A DNA stretch of 64,000 bases from Cryptomeria japonica. Its lineage: Eukaryota > Streptophyta > Pinopsida > Cupressales > Cupressaceae. Position 1 is the stretch's first letter, and the number at the start of each line of letters is the position of its first letter. Below the pieces are notes generated by a model. It saw only the letters and a program-made list of their open reading frames with translations, ran no database searches and was not told the origin of the DNA. Position numbers and translations under genes: made by a program. Where the stretch lies: NCBI RefSeq assembly GCF_030272615.1, contig NC_081415.1, positions 421,378,757 through 421,442,756 on the forward strand, in the 5' to 3' direction. Positions 1-13,890 of this stretch are shown piece after piece.

Positions 1-2059
1 TAAGAAAAGGTAAGAAAGGTATGAAATGTTTTTTTGGAAAAGTAAATTAAAAAAGAGAGAGATGGAGGAAGTTTCTTTTAAAATTCTTTTAGAAACTTAA
101 AATATAAAATTCATATTATAATTGCTTTTATGCGTAAAGGTAACCATTATAAAGAATAGTAAGAACTTTAATATGAGAAAGTTTTTACTTATCTAAATTT
201 TAGAAGTTTCTAAAAAAACTAAAACCCCTCCATTTCACCTTAAGGATGGAGAAAATTAAAATAGTAAAAGATAAAAATTAGTTATAAGCATAATAAAAAA
301 AATCTTACATATTTGATATTGGAATTTTCCATTAAAAAAATAATAATTTAATAATTTAAAATATGTAAGAAGGTGCATAAAGTGAGGGAAAGTTTAGTTT
401 TTATTTTTAACTTAGAAATTTATACTTATTTAATGTAAGTGTGTTGATATTTATTGGGAGAATGGTACGTACAATGGGGGGAGATATTTTTCTTATCACC
501 AATAACTTTTGAGTTATGACATGAACAAAATGTGTTTAGATAAATTATTATCTAGAATATCACTATCCAAGCTTGTTATGATATAGCTCTTTATGTGGAC
601 AAGGGTTACCGGTAGGAAAGAAATATAGCATTAAGTCTAAAGCTTGGGGGATGGCTTTAATAATAGGCTTGTTATAGATATTAAGTGGCTTCATTATTGC
701 ATCCACATTATTTAGGTTGTTCATTGAAAATTTAGATCTTGACTATAGCTATATCTTTGAGTGACGATAATAAGGAAAGGTAATAATTATAGAAGTTTAT
801 TGGATTAAAAGGTACAACAATTTATGATAGATGATATTAATATTTGTATAATCTTTGTTATCTATTGATAGGAATTGGGCAATGATGAATTACTTGGTAT
901 TATTAGTGAAAAAGAATGAGAGTTTTATCTTGTTTAATTATAGAGAAGATGGACTATAGGAAAAGAAGAAGAAACATGATTGATATAAAGACTTAGACAT
1001 TGAAATAGAGTTAAGTTTGAAATGAAGATTCTTTATTCTAAAGTTTGTAAAATATTTACTACCTCCTTACGGAACAAAATAAGACTTATCATCTTAGCCA
1101 AATAGTAGTATCTCTATGATTACCATAAGATAAGGCCATGACCTAGAGGATCATAATTGGGTTAAATATTTGTGTAATTTATTTTAAAATTTTAATGACT
1201 TCAAAGAGTAAGAGACCATTAATGGATCATTGTGCTAATCTACTTAACCATTGATAAGATGTGAGTTATCATCATCACCATGTAATATATTCTTGAATAA
1301 TGTTTTGTATAACTTTTTAGATTAACTGTGTATGAAGATGCATGCAATATTGATAGGAGATACGTGGATGCACATATGTTCTCCTATATGCTCTTATTAC
1401 CTGAGTAGGTTCTATATGCTTATGTGTACGTGGAGACATTCTTTTATTTTCTCTATGTATGAGGTGAAATTGTGTTATATTAATGAAATACTCGTGAATG
1501 GAAAGGAACTCAATTAAATGAAATAATGTCAAATTTTAGAAAAGGTGATGCTTCTATTTATTTATGTATTCTTAATGAATCTTGTGGCTTCAAGATATCA
1601 TTGCATTAGCATTAGATGTAGATATGTCATACTACATTGAATTTCATTACTCTTGTTATATTCACTATGTTAGTCTACCTCATGTTGGGTTGGGTATCTT
1701 TCATTTAAATGAAAGATTCAAGGGAAGTGTAACTACTTCGTGGTAGGGCCGATACACGCTCTGACAATGTTCTTGCCCCTAATGTTATTGTGGGAGATAG
1801 TTGTCAGAGTTCCTATCTTGGTGGTCTTCATGATTTGTTTCCTATGTATTCTTATAATTGACCTTGTGGTCTATTGTAAAGGAAAATGCTCCCTTATGTT
1901 CAGCCTTGTTGTATGTTTGTGTACTAAATCTTATGTTGAAATATAAGTTTAAGTCTCCAATCTTGTATATTTGGACATGTCAAATATTTAATGCTTAATT
2001 TTATGAATTATTCTATGAATGATGTGAATTATGTTATTTTGAAATTATGGAGGTCCTTA
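1..2059. other. AT-rich DNA, no gene seen
   Basis: AT-rich non-coding sequence. Only short open frames occur on either strand, none resembling a known domain. I see no LTR ends, tRNA-like arms or extended repeats in this part. Confidence 0.6.
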
Positions 2060-2285
2060 CACATAAATACATATACATACATACGTGTGTGTATGTGTAC
2101 ACACACACATATACATATACATATACATATAGACATACATAGACATACATATATGTATACATATCTATATATGTGTATATATACATATGCATATATATGT
2201 ATATGTATGTATATGTATATATATGTATATATAGATATATACATATACGTATATGTATACATATGTACACACACACACACACGTA
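2060..2285. repeat. Compound CA/TA/GT microsatellite
   Basis: Alternating purine-pyrimidine tract of interspersed CA, TA and GT dinucleotides, with CA runs at both edges (2098-2108 and about 2266-2281). Open frames on both strands here encode only Tyr/Ile/His/Thr/Val strings and are artefacts of the repeat. Confidence 0.95.
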
Positions 2286-2895
2286 TACCTTTCATCTTGG
2301 ATGTGATTTTCAATTATTGTTGGGTTCTTTGTTTTATCTTGGTGTCTTCCCCTTTTTAATTTTAGGCGGTCTTTTTTATTAGGTTATTTTGGTTTGTGTT
2401 GTTTTGATTTGTGGACTTGGTTCATTTCACTTTGTTGTTTTCTTTTTTGTTTTCATTACTTTTTTTTATTTACTTCCCTATCTTGAGTTGACACTTATCC
2501 TAACCTAGTACCCTCACTCTTTCTCTGTCCACCTCTTCTTATTGTGTCTGGGTCTGCAATGTTATGCATTTTCTTCTTGTGCTCTCTACTTTCATCCTGA
2601 TGATGGATCATAGTGTGTGATCTGAAACGTTGATGCAAAAAAGCTCACACAATCAAATCCAGAAGCTCATATAGACAAATGTATACATTATTGAAGTGAA
2701 CTCTTCTATTGAATTGAGATTAATTATTTTGTTTTTAAAGATGAAATGCCTCATTCATTATGAATTCCTATTGTACATTTGAATGAATATGATAGGCATC
2801 ATGATTTTCAAAGCATAATAATGCTTTATTTAAATTAAAAAGGTGCTAAATTAATACTTTGCATGTCGCCTTGATGCTACTAGCTTAAATATCTT
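2286..2895. other. Non-coding, no feature seen
   Basis: T-rich then AT-rich sequence without a recognisable gene or element. Confidence 0.5.
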
Positions 2896-3012
2896 AATAC
2901 ATCTATCTAAAATACGCTGAGAGATATAAGTCTTGAGGTGCCTATCTATTCTCAATAAGAAAATAGTTGCCTCGAGACTGATATCTCTCGGCATATTTTA
3001 GATAGATGTATT
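2896..3012. repeat. Imperfect inverted repeat (hairpin), MITE-like
   Basis: Two arms of about 45 bp (2896-2940 and 2968-3012) are reverse complements with roughly six mismatches, separated by a 27-bp loop. A third, direct partial copy of the left arm lies at 3094-3129. The arms contain the shared core ATCTATCTAAAATA. The arrangement could be a small foldback element or MITE remnant, or a foldback RNA precursor. No target-site duplication was established. Confidence 0.7.
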
Positions 3013-3839
3013 AGATATCTAAGATAGTAATTAATTTTCTTATGGAATTACATATAATAATTAAAAGATATTAGAACTAGTATAGATATCTTAAATACAT
3101 GTATCTAAAGAAATACTGAGAGATATCAATTGAAACTATTTTATTTTCCTTAGAATTATTTTATTTCACTTTAAATTATATTTACTACATACAAAAATAT
3201 TTAAATTATATTGCATCTACATTGTTTATTTTTTCCTTACAATATTTTTATTCAATAATTGACATGATCTAGTTTTTTATATTTAAATTTAAAACTCTTA
3301 TTATTGGTCAAAAAATCATGAAAAATAAAAATTTTACAAAGAATATTGTAATTATGAAATGGTAAATTTTTTAAATATGTTTATTCTTATTTTATATTTA
3401 TATATCTATCTAAAACTTATAATTTTGATGAGGATATATTTTATTTTATATGATGTTTATTTTTAAAAATATTAAGGTTATAATTAATATTAATATTTTG
3501 GCATGTGAGTGGTTGTCAAATTTAAGCTAAAAGATAAAAGTTAACATTAACACACTCACGCCATTTCACTCCACCCTTTGTTGCCATTGTAGAATGCCTA
3601 ACAACATTAATTTATTTAATTTATAATTTTGTCTTATTAAAATTATTTATTGTAGAATATTTTAATTTATATAATAAAATAAATTTCAGCTTAAAACCTA
3701 AATTAAATGTTTAGAGCGAGAGATCAAGAGAGAGATCAACTAATTTTTTATTCCTTGTTTCATGTCAATAATTTAAGGATAATATGTGTCCTCGAGGAGT
3801 CATATTGAGGGTAGCATGTCATTTGATTATTATCCCCAT
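3013..3839. other. AT-rich DNA, no gene seen
   Basis: Very AT-rich sequence. Apart from the extra hairpin-arm copy at 3094-3129, nothing recognisable is present. Confidence 0.5.
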
Positions 3840-6334
<2,495 letters not shown>

Positions 6335-7470
6335 GTCACTACTAGCTTGGGATAAAGTATGCAGGCCTAAGATGGATGGGGGGCTAGAATTAAGAATATC
6401 AAAGAACAAAGTAAAGTTTTAGGAGAAAAGCTAGTATGGAGAATGCATAAATATCCTCACTTAAAATGGGTTAAAATCTTTTATCACAAATACCTAAACA
6501 GTAATGATTGCACAAGTGTTTTTAGGACAACTACCCCTCCAAGGGGATCGTGCATTTGGAACTTTATGTTAGATCGGAGGAGCTTAATCACCAAGAAACT
6601 AATGTGGAATCTTGGTAATGGAGAGCATGCCATGTTCTGGTCAGACTCTTGGGGAGGATACTCAACAATAGATAAAACAACCAACCTTGAGATCTCCAAG
6701 ACCCTCTTGGAAGAAAATTGGGGAAAATATGTCAAAAACTACATTGAGGTTGTGGATGGAGATATTGCTAAAGGTTGGAGATGGAAATCTTTAGATATCA
6801 TCACAATCCCAAAGAGAGAAAGGGATGGGCTTACCAGAATATTAGACTCTAGAATCATTACCTTTCACCTTGGGCAGGATAAATTGGGGATTATAACACT
6901 AAAGAGGGCTACAATTACCTAATGGGAAAACAGTTAAGACCCAAGACAAACATCCCATTGGAACTTTGTTGGGATAAGATGTGCCTACCTAGATAGGGTT
7001 GTTTTCATGGTTAGCATTACAAAATAGCATCCTAACTACTCATAGATTCAAGAAGATGGGATATGTAGGACCTAGCAAGTGCCCTCTTTGTGAAGAGGAT
7101 GAAGAAATGTTGATCACATACTATTATCCTGCAAATTCTCCAATCAGTGCTAGAGCTAGCTACATAACAAACTTGGATGGAACTGAGCGATTCCAAGGTC
7201 AATTATGAGCATTAAGCTTGGCCTATTAGAAATAAGAATTTCTTGTATGGTGACCTCTGGATTGCTCCTCCATCTATTGTCATATGGGAGTTATGGAAGG
7301 AGAGAAATAGGCGCATTTTTAAAGATAAAAGGATGTGTTGGGAGAAACTTACCAATAAGATGGAAGCTGCCATTATTGAGACAATAAATAGTATAATCAT
7401 GAATATGCAAAGAGTGGAGGCAAATATGACCTCCTGGGATGAGAAGATGAGAGGCTGATGGATATGGTTG
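6335..7470 (+). pseudogene. LINE RT C-terminal and zf-RVT region, broken
   Basis: Conceptual translation from 6335 reads AWDKVCRPKMDGGLELR and continues into GEKLVWRMHKYPHLKWVKI, the conserved stretch that follows RT in plant LINE polyproteins. The frame runs to a stop near 6920. In another frame, 6999-7208 encodes FSWLALQNSILTTHRFKKMG and then CPLCEEDEE, the zf-RVT signature. A further segment, 7243-7458, contains VIWELWKERNRRIFKD, the usual sequence just before the RNase H domain. At least two frame changes and several stops separate these pieces, so no functional protein is made. Confidence 0.85.
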
Positions 7471-7539
7471 AAGATTCCTCCTTTTATAAGAGTTGGGGCT
7501 AGGGAGGGTAAGAGTAGAAGAGATTAATGCAGGTGACAT

Positions 7540-7953
7540 AAACCTGAGTGTGGGTGGTTCAAGCTCAACTTTGATGGAGCTTCTCAAGGAAATCCTGGTC
7601 AAGCAAGTATAGGCTTCTATCTTCACGACTCCGAAGGAATCAAGGTGGAAAGACTAACAAGGCCCATAGCTGTTAAAACAAATAATTTTGTTGAACTCAC
7701 AGCTCTGGTGGAAGGGATGTTAATATGTAAAAAGATGGTGGAAAGATTATCTATTGAAGGGGACTCGACAATTGTGATTATTGGTCTGAGAAAGGGGTCT
7801 ATGCCAGATTGGAGGTTGAATACATTGCTTTCGAGAGCTTTACACTTAGCCCAATCCTTTAATAGGATAACATTCAATCACATATATAGGGAAGGCAATT
7901 ATAGAGTTGATGAATTAGCAAATAAAGGTGTTGATGGGATTACCATTGGGTAA
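7540..7953 (+). pseudogene. LINE RNase H domain (RVT_3 type), readable
   Basis: Starting near 7547 one frame reads WFKLNFDGASQGNPGQASIG and runs to a stop at 7951-7953. All four expected acidic positions can be seen: Asp in NFDGAS, Glu in NFVELTALVEG, Asp in EGDSTIVI and Asp in YRVDELAN. This is the RNase H1-like domain that closes plant LINE ORF2 and removes RNA from the RNA/DNA hybrid after reverse transcription. The domain itself is open, but it is cut off from any RT, so it is a fossil and not a working enzyme. Confidence 0.85.
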
Positions 7954-7984
7954 CATAGGTATTTTTAGGAGCGACCTAGGGCTA

Positions 7985-9300
7985 GTACCTCTTGGGAATC
8001 ATGATCAAACAACCCATACGCCTTAACATCCTCACAATAGCCAACAAATATGAGTGGTTGGCTCTTCCTCTCCATAGCTTTCCTCTGAGCATCTAGAATA
8101 AATGCCCAAGCCTCACTACCAAAAACTCAGAATGATGAAACATCAAGCTTGACATGGGACCAAGCCTCCTCAGGATTCATCTAGCGCAATGCCTTATGAG
8201 GCATCTGATTTTAAATATAAGTGAAATAATTAACTGCCTCAGCCCAAAAAGCAGGCTTCATAGAACGTGACTGAAGCATACAATTGGCCATCTTCCGTAG
8301 TGTTTTATTCTTTCTCTCAGCAACACCATTATGTTGAGGAGTGTGAGGAACTGATAACTGATGCTACAAACCATGCTTTGCACAGAAACCTGTAAAACCC
8401 CGATTCACATACTCTCTCCTATTATCTATGTGTATCCTCTGGATAGAAAGACTAGACTGCTTCTCTACAAATATCTTAAAGACTCAAAATGAATCAAATA
8501 CATCAGACTTGTACTTAAGAAATTACACCCATTTACGTCTGGAGAAGTCATCAATGAATGTGAGCACATACTTGGCCCCTGAAAAAGATGGAGTCGGAAA
8601 TGACATAAGATCATTGTGTACCAAATCCAAGGGTGCCTTAGCATGTGTGGCTCTATCTATAGGAAAGGGATCTTGGTGATGTTTGCCAAGTGCACAACCT
8701 CGACATAGACCATCTATACAGGATATCTGAGGGAGCCCAATCACAAGGGTCTGTGTGCTAATCTGTTGTAAGTATCTGTATTGACATGGCCAAAACACTC
8801 ATGATAGAGTTTTCTCACTGAATCTGTATGTGCTACAAGAGAAACACCTGAACCATATGGACTCTCAAAGCCATCAAACCTGTTTAACCGATCAACACTG
8901 CCAGTAGCCACAACCAAATCAGGATCATGAAGATCTCTAATAACCACATCATGTGGTGAGAACTCAACTGTTTTACCAGAGACAGAATGACAAATCTGAT
9001 AAACAAAGAGGAGGTTTGTCAAAATGTTAGGATCCAAAAGAACATCCTAAATACAACCACCTGTCAACGGAATAGTACCTAAACTTGAAATTGAAAGTTG
9101 TGTTGAGTCACCAACTGCAATCTATAAAGTATCACTATGAGCATGTGAGGTAACAATTTGATGAGAGTGTGTCATGTGGTGAGAAGCCCTTGGATCAATA
9201 ATCCAAGTCGATGCAGAAGTAATAGCTCGTGCAGAAAGAGCATGTCCTTTCCCTGTAGAAGAGGAAGAAGGAGGCCGAGGAGATTAAATATTATGCTTCT
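7985..9300 (-). pseudogene. Copia protease / GAG-pre-integrase / integrase remnant
   Basis: Near 9215-9175 the frame reads WIIDPRASHHMTH, a protease active-site region where the DSG triad has become DPR. The segment 9037-8741 contains KLYHECFGHVNTDTYNRLAH, the H..H part of the GAG-pre-integrase/zinc motif. It continues in a neighbouring frame (8798-8523) as CRGCALGKHHQDPF, DLVHNDLMSF and YVLTFIDDFSRRKWV, the start of the integrase core. Beyond 8522 the frame is riddled with stops, but NGVAERKN-like and AFW-like remnants can still be followed to about 7985. Confidence 0.85.
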
Positions 9301-9613
9301 ACATGGATTCCTCCAAAGCCTCTAATCGTTTCCAACACTGGGAAACTAGACGTCCTTCCTTGCCACAGAAACTGCAAAGTTCATCTGATTTCTTCTTAGT
9401 CTTGGAGGAAGACTCACTAGACTTAGAATATTTCTCCTATTTGGGATAGGACTGGGGTTTAGAATTAGACTTAGGTGGTGGCTTGGAGGGACTCTCACTA
9501 CCAGTCGAATCCTTCCTAGGCTTCGGTTTCTGCTTCTTGTTCTCTTTAGATGTATGTGTAACCAATGCTTTGTTCTTTGATCCTGTGAGAGTGTCCAACT
9601 GAGATAGGTGAGC

Positions 9614-10177
9614 CTACTCATGAGTCAAGCAATCACATAACACATAAAATGTAGGCATGGTGAATCGTGTACCCAAGGCATCCATAGTAGAATAAAATAT
9701 TGAAGCAAATATCTGATAGGGACCTCGAAGCTTAGAGAGAATCATGTAGATACACTTTATGTCTATCTTATTTTTACCACAACTGTGAAGGATAGATCTG
9801 GTGGTTTTAAACTTGTTCAGAAAGTCCTCAATGTGAAGAAAGGACTCAGATAACAAGGAAGAGATCTCTGCCTCAATTTGTAATGCTCTAAACTCATTGA
9901 TGGTACCAAAGAGACCATCAAATTTGGACCACATAGCTCGAGGAGTGAGCAAACCATCAAGGTGAAAAAGCAAGTTGTCTAAAACATGTAAGGAGATGAC
10001 ACCCATAGCCTCATCCATCTTATTCTTGTGGTGAATAATCTCAAAAGGATGTTTCAACTGAGGCTGAGCCTCGTCCAAACAGGACCACAACCCTTTTGAT
10101 CTGAGAAGCGTCATCATACGAGCTTTCCAAAGGTGATAGTTTTGTGATGTAAGAAGCTCAACATAAGAGTTTGCCAT
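9614..10177 (-). pseudogene. Copia Gag (UBN2-type), N-terminal part
   Basis: An open 187-codon frame starts MANSYVELLTSQNYHLWKAR, the typical start of a plant copia Gag, with YHLWKARM matching the YxxWxxxM pattern. LWSCLDE and later AMWSKFDGLF and ISSLLSES are further family landmarks. It ends at a stop within what should be continuous Gag. Downstream sequence continues to a CCHC knuckle reading CSFCGKEGRLVSQC, in which the His of CX2CX4HX4C is replaced by Arg, which would impair zinc binding. Gag packages element RNA in virus-like particles. This copy is non-functional. Confidence 0.85.
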
Positions 10178-12281
10178 GTGTACCTATACCTGTACCTACT
10201 CTTGTGTTTTTTTAATTAAGTGATCTTTCAAACTAGATAGAGGATGCATAAGGGTTTTTTGTTTTGATTTTTAGGTGTTCTGATTTTCTGAAGTAAATTA
10301 CAGAAAGTAGAAAATAACACCCCCCACAAGATGAAAAACCAAACCCCAGTACAATCTGAAAGCCAAAAAGAAAGTCAAGAGAAAAATAATGCTTCAGACA
10401 ATATCTTGTGTACTTGGTAAGATTTCTGGAATAATGAACCCCAAATATGAATAGGGCTCTCCAAGACCTTTCTGACGCTTATTCGTTTGCCGAAAAAGGA
10501 GTTTGTTTGCCCAAGTTATGGCTCCCGAAGTGCAGAATAAACTCTAACTTTGACGGTAAAAAATAGACACAAAATTGAAAAATCTATAAATCTCACCTCC
10601 AGATCTGAAAAGATCTTGAAGAGATCTTTTTGGAGCCTATTCATTTTCCAAAATCCGACTCCGTTTGCCCAAGTTATGGCAAAAAAACAACCCCCCTATC
10701 AAAAAACATCCAAAGAGGAGCTAGGAGTGGTGACTGGGTGGAGGTGGTAGGTGGGCCAGCCGGCAGTGGTGGCCAGGCGGTGTTGGTCGGGTGGCGGTGT
10801 CGACTGGGCAGTAGGGGGGCGTCCGCTACGGGGGTTTGGTGGAACTGCAAGTGGTTTCCGCTACAGTGACCACTCTCCACAGGGGTTGAAGAAACGTCGG
10901 CGACAACTGCTATGACAACCACAGCAGTGTAAAAACCGTCGTTGAGATTTTGGCCTAGGATGTCGTAAAACTCCCACAAATTATTATTTTTTTTAATTTT
11001 CTTCTCAAAATTCGTGCCCAAAGAGGGCCAAAAAAAAATAAAATTCAAAGTCAAAGTTGTCCAAATTGGATAAATTTTATATGAAAATGGGGGGTTTTGG
11101 GTGTTTTGAGCTCAACAGTGAGGTCCGTTTGAGCCCAAAATTCCCAGAAACAAAGAAGCACCCCAAATGCAAATAAAAACTCTGAAAAAAAAATTGAACA
11201 TATGAGATCGTGGAAACTTCGCATTTGTGTGGGATGACTTGTTTTTGGCTATTCTTCATGTATTTCTAGTCTTATGTCTTTTTTTGACATTCTGAGCTGT
11301 CATTGTAAGCACTTATGATTTTGTAATCGCACTGAGATAAAGTGCCTCTGTATTGCACATGTATTACGGGATCTTGCACATCATTTTTGTGCCTTATTGT
11401 ACTCACACTATGATATAAAATGCCATGGGGTTTTGATGTTTTCCTTTGTTTGCCTTCATACCTTTCTCATGCCTATGTGCCTTGGTTTGCACACCCTTTG
11501 TATTTGCTTGTACTTTCATGTTTGCATGGTCAGGTGTTCTTGGTTCTTCTTCATGCACTACATTATGGCTTTCAGATTCAGTGTACCTGTCATACCTCTC
11601 CCTTGTCAACATTATGGGGGGGTTTCTACTGTTGGTGTTAATGCTTTCTTGGTTTCATATTGGAGTCAACTATGTATTCAATATTTGTTCCTAAGTACTG
11701 GGTAGATGCAGCGGCTGGTTATCCATGCATTTTGGTGAGATGGAATACTTACCATACGGACACTCTTGCATTCCTACTTTCTGGAGGCGACCTTCCATTT
11801 TTCATTTGATCAGTTCTTTAGACTGTTGGTACTTGTGCCATCTGTATCTTCGGGTTCCAGATGTTTTGTCTATGTTTACCATCTGATTCGGATTCGAGTA
11901 GTGTCATTGAGGGCACTCATGTAGATTCATGTCTTCTTGATCCTGATCATCTTTTGTTTCAGAGGAGGTTCTTATTTCAACATCTTAGCAGTCATTCTAT
12001 GATGGAGTTTGCAACTTCTTCATGCTTCAATGATTCTTCATGCTCGTCTTTTGTTCCTATCTTTTGAAACATTCTTGTTTGGAGGCTTCTTAATCCTTCA
12101 CTTGAGCTTTCATCTCTTCTTGGAGAGGAGTTTTGTTCCCATTGGGTTTTCTCCCTTTTCTCCATTTTATAGAGATTTCATTGTACTTGGGTACCTCATC
12201 AAGCCATGTTGTCGAGACCCATTTTTGGCTTTCATGCATCTAGTCCTTAGTTGTTTTTTAGCTTCTCCCTAACTTCATCTT
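10178..12281. other. Non-coding retroelement leader and 3' flank sequence
   Basis: There is no convincing gene. A 17-bp sequence TTTGCCCAAGTTATGGC occurs at 10506-10522 and again at 10664-10680 inside a diverged direct duplication with 158-bp offset. The stretch 11390-12281 is T-rich, non-coding on + and ends in a polypurine tract, so it is most likely the 3' internal region of an LTR retrotransposon on the + strand. Its pol is not present in the window. Confidence 0.5.
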
Positions 12282-12290
12282 AAGGGGGGG
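12282..12290 (+). other. Polypurine tract
   Basis: AAGGGGGGG lies directly before a TGTTAGAG sequence, the arrangement expected of the plus-strand primer site next to a 3' LTR. Confidence 0.7.
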
Positions 12291-12640
12291 TGTTAGAGTA
12301 AAGGTATTAGTTTACTTAATTAATTAAATAATATTGATTTAATAGTTAAGTCGCATTTTCTCTATTTCAGTTAAGCTAAATTTAGAAAGCTAAACTTAAG
12401 AATATTAATTAATAATAAATTAATTATTAATTGCTTTTAGGGTTTTCCTTTTTAGGTTTGATCTCATTTTATAAGGATTGATCCCTTTTGTAAACCAATC
12501 TAATTATTATAATTGCATTCTTTTTCTCTAGGTTTTCAAAGCAATCTTTGTGTTTTGTGAATCTTCCATTATTGTGACAGGTTATTTGCATACAGAGATT
12601 CACTGGGTTCTGTGAGGTTGTATTCTACAACTTTTACAAT
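12291..12640 (+). mobile_element. LTR (3' LTR of a decayed element)
   Basis: Starts TGTTAGAGTAAAGG immediately after the polypurine tract. The U3-like part contains AT-only inverted repeats of TTAATTAATTAAA type, resembling the other LTRs of the window. The right end is uncertain: candidates are the CA at about 12631 or at about 12640. No matching 5' LTR was found, so this is the stranded end of an element. Confidence 0.6.
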
Positions 12641-12716
12641 ATATTTATGTATAACCATTTATACTCTATTATATCCTCAGATAGATATTTTTACTATTAT
12701 TTACTTATATTCATTC

Positions 12717-12717
12717 T

Positions 12718-12814
<97 letters not shown>

Positions 12815-12943
12815 TAATGTATATATATACATATATATGTATATATGTATACATATGTACATATACATATGTATATATATACATATACATATACATATGC
12901 ACATATATACATATACATATGCATATACATATACATGTATATG

Positions 12944-13037
<94 letters not shown>

Positions 13038-13381
13038 TATATAGTCTATATACATATATAGACACACACGCGCGCGCGCACACACACACACATATACAGA
13101 CATATATACATATACACACATATACACACATATATATACATATATATGTATATATATGTGTGTGTGTGTGTGTGTGTATATACATATACATATATACATA
13201 TATAGATATACATATAGATATACATATATGTGTGTGTGTGTGTGTGTGTGTGTAGACATATACATATGTATGTATATGTGTATGTACACACACACACACA
13301 GATATACATATGTATACATATATGTAGATATGTATACATATGTATACATATCTACATATATGTATACATATGTACATATGT

Positions 13382-13464
<83 letters not shown>

Positions 13465-13466
13465 CA
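12717..13466. repeat. Compound AT / GT / AC microsatellite
   Basis: Begins with about 95 bp of pure (AT)n (12717-12811), then mixed TATACA/TATGTA, a (GT)n run (about 12979-13035), CGCGCG and (AC)n, a second GT block (about 13157-13177), a third (about 13229-13251) and a long (AC)n run (about 13384-13450). GT and AC blocks alternate, so the tract could fold on itself. All long open frames here are Tyr/Ile/Val/Cys/His/Thr repeats without meaning. Confidence 0.95.
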
Positions 13467-13616
13467 CTTTTCCACTCATGGAAATATCTAATTGCGGATA
13501 CAATCTTAAATATGGGGGTGAGGTCTAATCATTATATATATATATACTTTTCCACTCATGGAAATATCTAATTGCAGATACAATCTTAAATATGGGGGTG
13601 AGGTCTAATCATTATT
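13467..13616. repeat. 80-bp tandem duplication
   Basis: The sequence beginning CTTTTCCACTCATGG at 13467 is repeated 80 bp later at 13547. Over the shared about 70 bp I see one substitution (GCGGATA versus GCAGATA). The copies are joined by a short (TA)n stretch, so the duplication probably arose recently, by slippage or unequal exchange at the microsatellite edge. Confidence 0.9.
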
Positions 13617-13890
13617 TAGAAAGATTATTATGCCCTCATCTTTAGGCATAATCCCAATACCAAGAGAGTAATTATAATTATTTAAGAGCAGTACTAGCCT
13701 CGAGTACTTCAAGTGTCAGGTGTAATGTTAGATCACGATGAGATAGACAACTAATTTCACACTCAAGCTTTTAATTAGACTTGTGTGGTGTCTCACTCTC
13801 ATTACGCCTCAGTTCTTAATTCTACTATCTTTTGGCTCTGCAAAAAACTCACTATAGGATGGATACCTCGATGAAACTATCTTGCAGTAA

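Larger units (their letters stand above)
6335..7953 (+). mobile_element. 5'-truncated LINE (non-LTR retrotransposon), RNase H type
   Basis: The + strand carries, in order, the end of a LINE reverse-transcriptase ORF, a zinc-binding RT C-terminal region (zf-RVT) and a terminal RNase H domain. This order is typical of plant L1-type LINEs. The endonuclease and the RT catalytic core are missing, as expected of a 5'-truncated copy. No 3' UTR or poly(A) is visible: coding sequence stops at 7953 and a copia remnant on the opposite strand begins about 30 bp later, so the 3' end was lost or replaced. Confidence 0.85.
7985..10177 (-). mobile_element. Ty1/copia remnant, gag to integrase
   Basis: Read on the - strand, this runs Gag (10177-9614), CCHC knuckle (about 9385-9340), protease remnant, GAG-pre-integrase and integrase (9037 to about 7985). 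RT, RNase H and a 3' LTR are absent, because the sequence switches to the LINE near 7955-7985. No initiator-Met primer-binding site is seen just upstream of gag. The copy is truncated and decayed. Confidence 0.85.

Noticed and set aside
2029-2382. Open frames on both strands through the CA/TA repeat
   Set aside because: Composition is only Tyr/Ile/His/Thr/Val from dinucleotide repeats, with no domain.
10310-10330. Polypurine tract plus LTR start on the - strand (GGGGGGTGTTATTTT)
   Set aside because: The position is upstream of the - strand gag, where a 3' LTR would not belong, and no LTR pair was found.
11397-12272. Several overlapping + strand frames
   Set aside because: Overlapping short frames with Phe/Leu/Cys-rich content in the T-rich 3' internal region of an LTR element, with no domain.
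12701-13571. Frames up to 254 codons of Tyr/Ile/Val/Cys repeats
   Set aside because: Microsatellite translation, overlapping on both strands.
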